Assembly (NCBI RefSeq): GCF_019929225.1
Contig: NZ_JAHZPA010000001.1
Coordinates: 824,805 to 888,804, forward strand
Direction of reading: 5' to 3'
From: Streptococcus sanguinis
Lineage (GTDB): Bacteria > Bacillota > Bacilli > Lactobacillales > Streptococcaceae
Length of the DNA stretch: 64,000 nucleotides
This document shows, piece after piece, positions 62,651-64,000 of this stretch (the first letter of the stretch is position 1; every line of letters begins with the position of its first letter). A program made the translations under genes and the position numbers. The notes below the pieces were generated by a model, which made no database searches, was not told the DNA's origin, and saw nothing but the letters and a program-made list of their open reading frames with translations.

Positions 62651-63922
62651 CTAGTCACCCTTCAAAGCTTCAAACTTAGCTTTCATGGTAGGATTTTTGC
62701 GCGTCAATTTTTTGACAGAGACATCGTCCAGTTTGTTGTTTGCCAAGCGCAGCTGGTTTTCAGAGGTTGTCAGGAACTTCTTGATTTCTTCCATCCGGCG
62801 GATGGCCTTGTCAATCTCCTCGATGGCCTTGCCAAAGTTGGTCGAAGCAGACTGATAGTTCTTGGCAAAAGCAACTTTAAAGGCATCCAAATCTTCCTCA
62901 AAATGCGTAATATCAATATTCTGCTCCCTCACCAAGGCCAGTTCCTGCTTGTACTGGAGCGAGTTGAGCGCAGCATTACGCAGGAGGGTAATCATGGGCA
63001 AGAAGAACTGAGGGCGGATAACATACATCTTCTCATAGGCATAGGACACATCGACAATACCCGAATTGTAGAGCTCGCTGTCAGCCTCAAGAAGTGTCAC
63101 CAGAATGGCATACTCGCAACCCTTCTCCCGCCGGTCCTTATCCAGCTCTTTGAAGAAATGCTCGTTTTTCTTCTTGGTCGCTGTCTCATCGCCTTCATTT
63201 TTCATCTCAAACATGATGGAGAGGATTTCTACACCATTTTCATCCACCTCACGGTAAATGTAGTCGCCCTTGCTGCCTGTTCTGGCATCATTGTCCTTGC
63301 CAAACTCCGCTCGCGGGAACATGCCCATACGGTTCTTGTTAAACTCGTACTCACAGTGCTGTTCCAAACTCTCGCCAATCATCTTAGTAGACTGCTTGGC
63401 CTTGAAATCCTTGTAGAACTCTATAGTCTCATCTTTCTGCCGCAGCTCTACCTCATAGCGCTCTTTGAGCGAGGTCTGAGCCAGCGCTGCTTCCTTTTCT
63501 TGCAAGACTAGCTGGTTCTTAACCTCGTCTCGCTCTTTTTCCAGCGCAGACAAGGTCTTTTGCAGTTGATTTTCATGCTCCAAGCGCAGAGTTGTCAGCT
63601 GACTTTCCAATTGCTGGACTTCCTTATCCTTCTCCTGCAATTGAAGACTGGCTGCCTGCTCTGCCTCTTTCTTAGCCAACTCCTGCTGGGTCTCAAACTG
63701 AGCAATCTGACTTTGAAGATTGCTAATTTCCTGCTCTTTCTGCGATAGCAGAGCTTGTTGGGCATTCTGGGATTTTTGCTCCGCCAAAGCTAGTTCCTGC
63801 TCAATTCGAGCATGAATCTCCTTGTCAAACTCTGCTGTCCGAACCTGCGACAAAAGCTCACTGTACTGGCTCTCATTAACAGTAAAAACCTCCCCGCAGT
63901 TGGGGCATTTGATTTCGTTCAT
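62651..63922 (-). CDS. DUF2130 coiled-coil protein
   Basis: 423 residues. N-terminal CPNCGEVF half-zinc ribbon, a long coiled coil (about 25-185, Gln/Glu-rich), then the DUF2130 domain with TGSKGDYIYREVDENG and IMFEMKNEGD, resembling a restriction-endonuclease-like fold. Function unknown; a nucleic-acid role is only an inference. GAGGTACG precedes the start. Confidence 0.87.
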   Translation of the reverse strand: MNEIKCPNCGEVFTVNESQYSELLSQVRTAEFDKEIHARIEQELALAEQKSQNAQQALLSQKEQEISNLQSQIAQFETQQELAKKEAEQAASLQLQEKDKEVQQLESQLTTLRLEHENQLQKTLSALEKERDEVKNQLVLQEKEAALAQTSLKERYEVELRQKDETIEFYKDFKAKQSTKMIGESLEQHCEYEFNKNRMGMFPRAEFGKDNDARTGSKGDYIYREVDENGVEILSIMFEMKNEGDETATKKKNEHFFKELDKDRREKGCEYAILVTLLEADSELYNSGIVDVSYAYEKMYVIRPQFFLPMITLLRNAALNSLQYKQELALVREQNIDITHFEEDLDAFKVAFAKNYQSASTNFGKAIEEIDKAIRRMEEIKKFLTTSENQLRLANNKLDDVSVKKLTRKNPTMKAKFEALKGD

Positions 63923-63952
63923 GGCGTACCTCTTTCTCTGTAGTTAAACTCT

Positions 63953-64000
63953 TTATTCTTTTTCTTTTCCAACACGACAGTTCATGCAGCCTTCATACAT
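63953..64000 (-). CDS. Possible C-terminal end of an upstream gene (partial)
   Basis: The last 48 bases encode an open frame ending at TAA 63955-63953, read as MYEGCMNCRVGKEKE before the stop. It is 30 bases before the DUF2130 start and on the same strand, as expected for a preceding operon gene. The Cys-x-x-Cys pair is the only recognisable feature. Too short to identify. Confidence 0.35.
   Translation of the reverse strand: MYEGCMNCRVGKEKE

Noticed and set aside
62903..63511. A 202-codon plus-strand reading frame
   Set aside because: Opposite the DUF2130 gene; Leu-rich translation is the complement of its Gln/Glu-rich coiled coil.

Overview
The window is chromosomal DNA of a low-GC Gram-positive coccus, most probably a viridans Streptococcus of the sanguinis/gordonii group. 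The indications are ciaRH, an antigen I/II-type LPKTG adhesin, a duplicated pstB inside a pst-phoU operon, the spxA / UPF0223 / inositol-phosphatase / rsmF neighbourhood, a BirA with an HTH domain, the streptococcal DUF3272 gene next to dnaX, and PgdA. The species is inferred from gene content; no rRNA or tRNA gene was seen.

Layout. 1-5 kb: alpha-galactosidase (cut by the window edge), its divergent AraC-type regulator, a LacI-type regulator and birA. 5-13 kb, mostly minus strand: dnaX, free-methionine sulfoxide reductase, hydrolase, peptidase E, a frameshifted methyltransferase, GrpB-like protein, then a secreted nuclease (plus strand), a DUF3307/SatD pair and a TfoX-N protein. 13-17 kb: a MarR / SnoaL-like / osmoprotectant ABC operon. 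17-20 kb: an AT-rich type IV McrBC restriction locus. 20-26 kb: a leuA-leuB-DUF1294-leuC-leuD operon behind a leucine-rich leader peptide, an attenuator and a CodY box. 26-30 kb: type VII secretion (T7SS) toxin cassette 1. 30-39 kb: DUF1275, udk, oxidoreductase, DEAD-box helicase, pgdA, gloA, ciaH-ciaR and a CiaX-like protein, then an HTH/SMR/SDR operon. 40-47 kb: the antigen I/II adhesin and pepN. 47-51 kb: T7SS toxin cassette 2. 51-56 kb: pstS-pstC-pstA-pstB-pstB-phoU. 56-64 kb: rsmF, IMPase, UPF0223, spxA, ribF, truB, hydrolase, GNAT and DUF2130.

The most notable content is two unlinked cassettes with the same gene order: membrane-anchored immunity-like gene(s), then a lipase/hydrolase-type toxin with the catalytic domain at the N terminus and a helical T7SS-type domain at the C terminus, then a TIGR04197-like small helical protein, then a DUF3958 protein. 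This is the reverse-domain organisation described for the S. aureus TslA lipase toxin. The two toxins have different catalytic domains but related C-terminal tails. Cassette 2 carries three tandem immunity paralogues, each with its own promoter and with almost identical 3' halves. No T7SS core gene (EssC, EsaA, EssB) lies in the window, so the secretion machine must be elsewhere.

Regulation that can be read directly includes a cre site at aga, three 28-bp-phased repeats at the satD promoter, flanking inverted ATTCGAT boxes at the marR promoter, the leu attenuator, CiaR-type half-sites 11 bp apart before the CiaX-like gene, and a palindrome over the spxA promoter.
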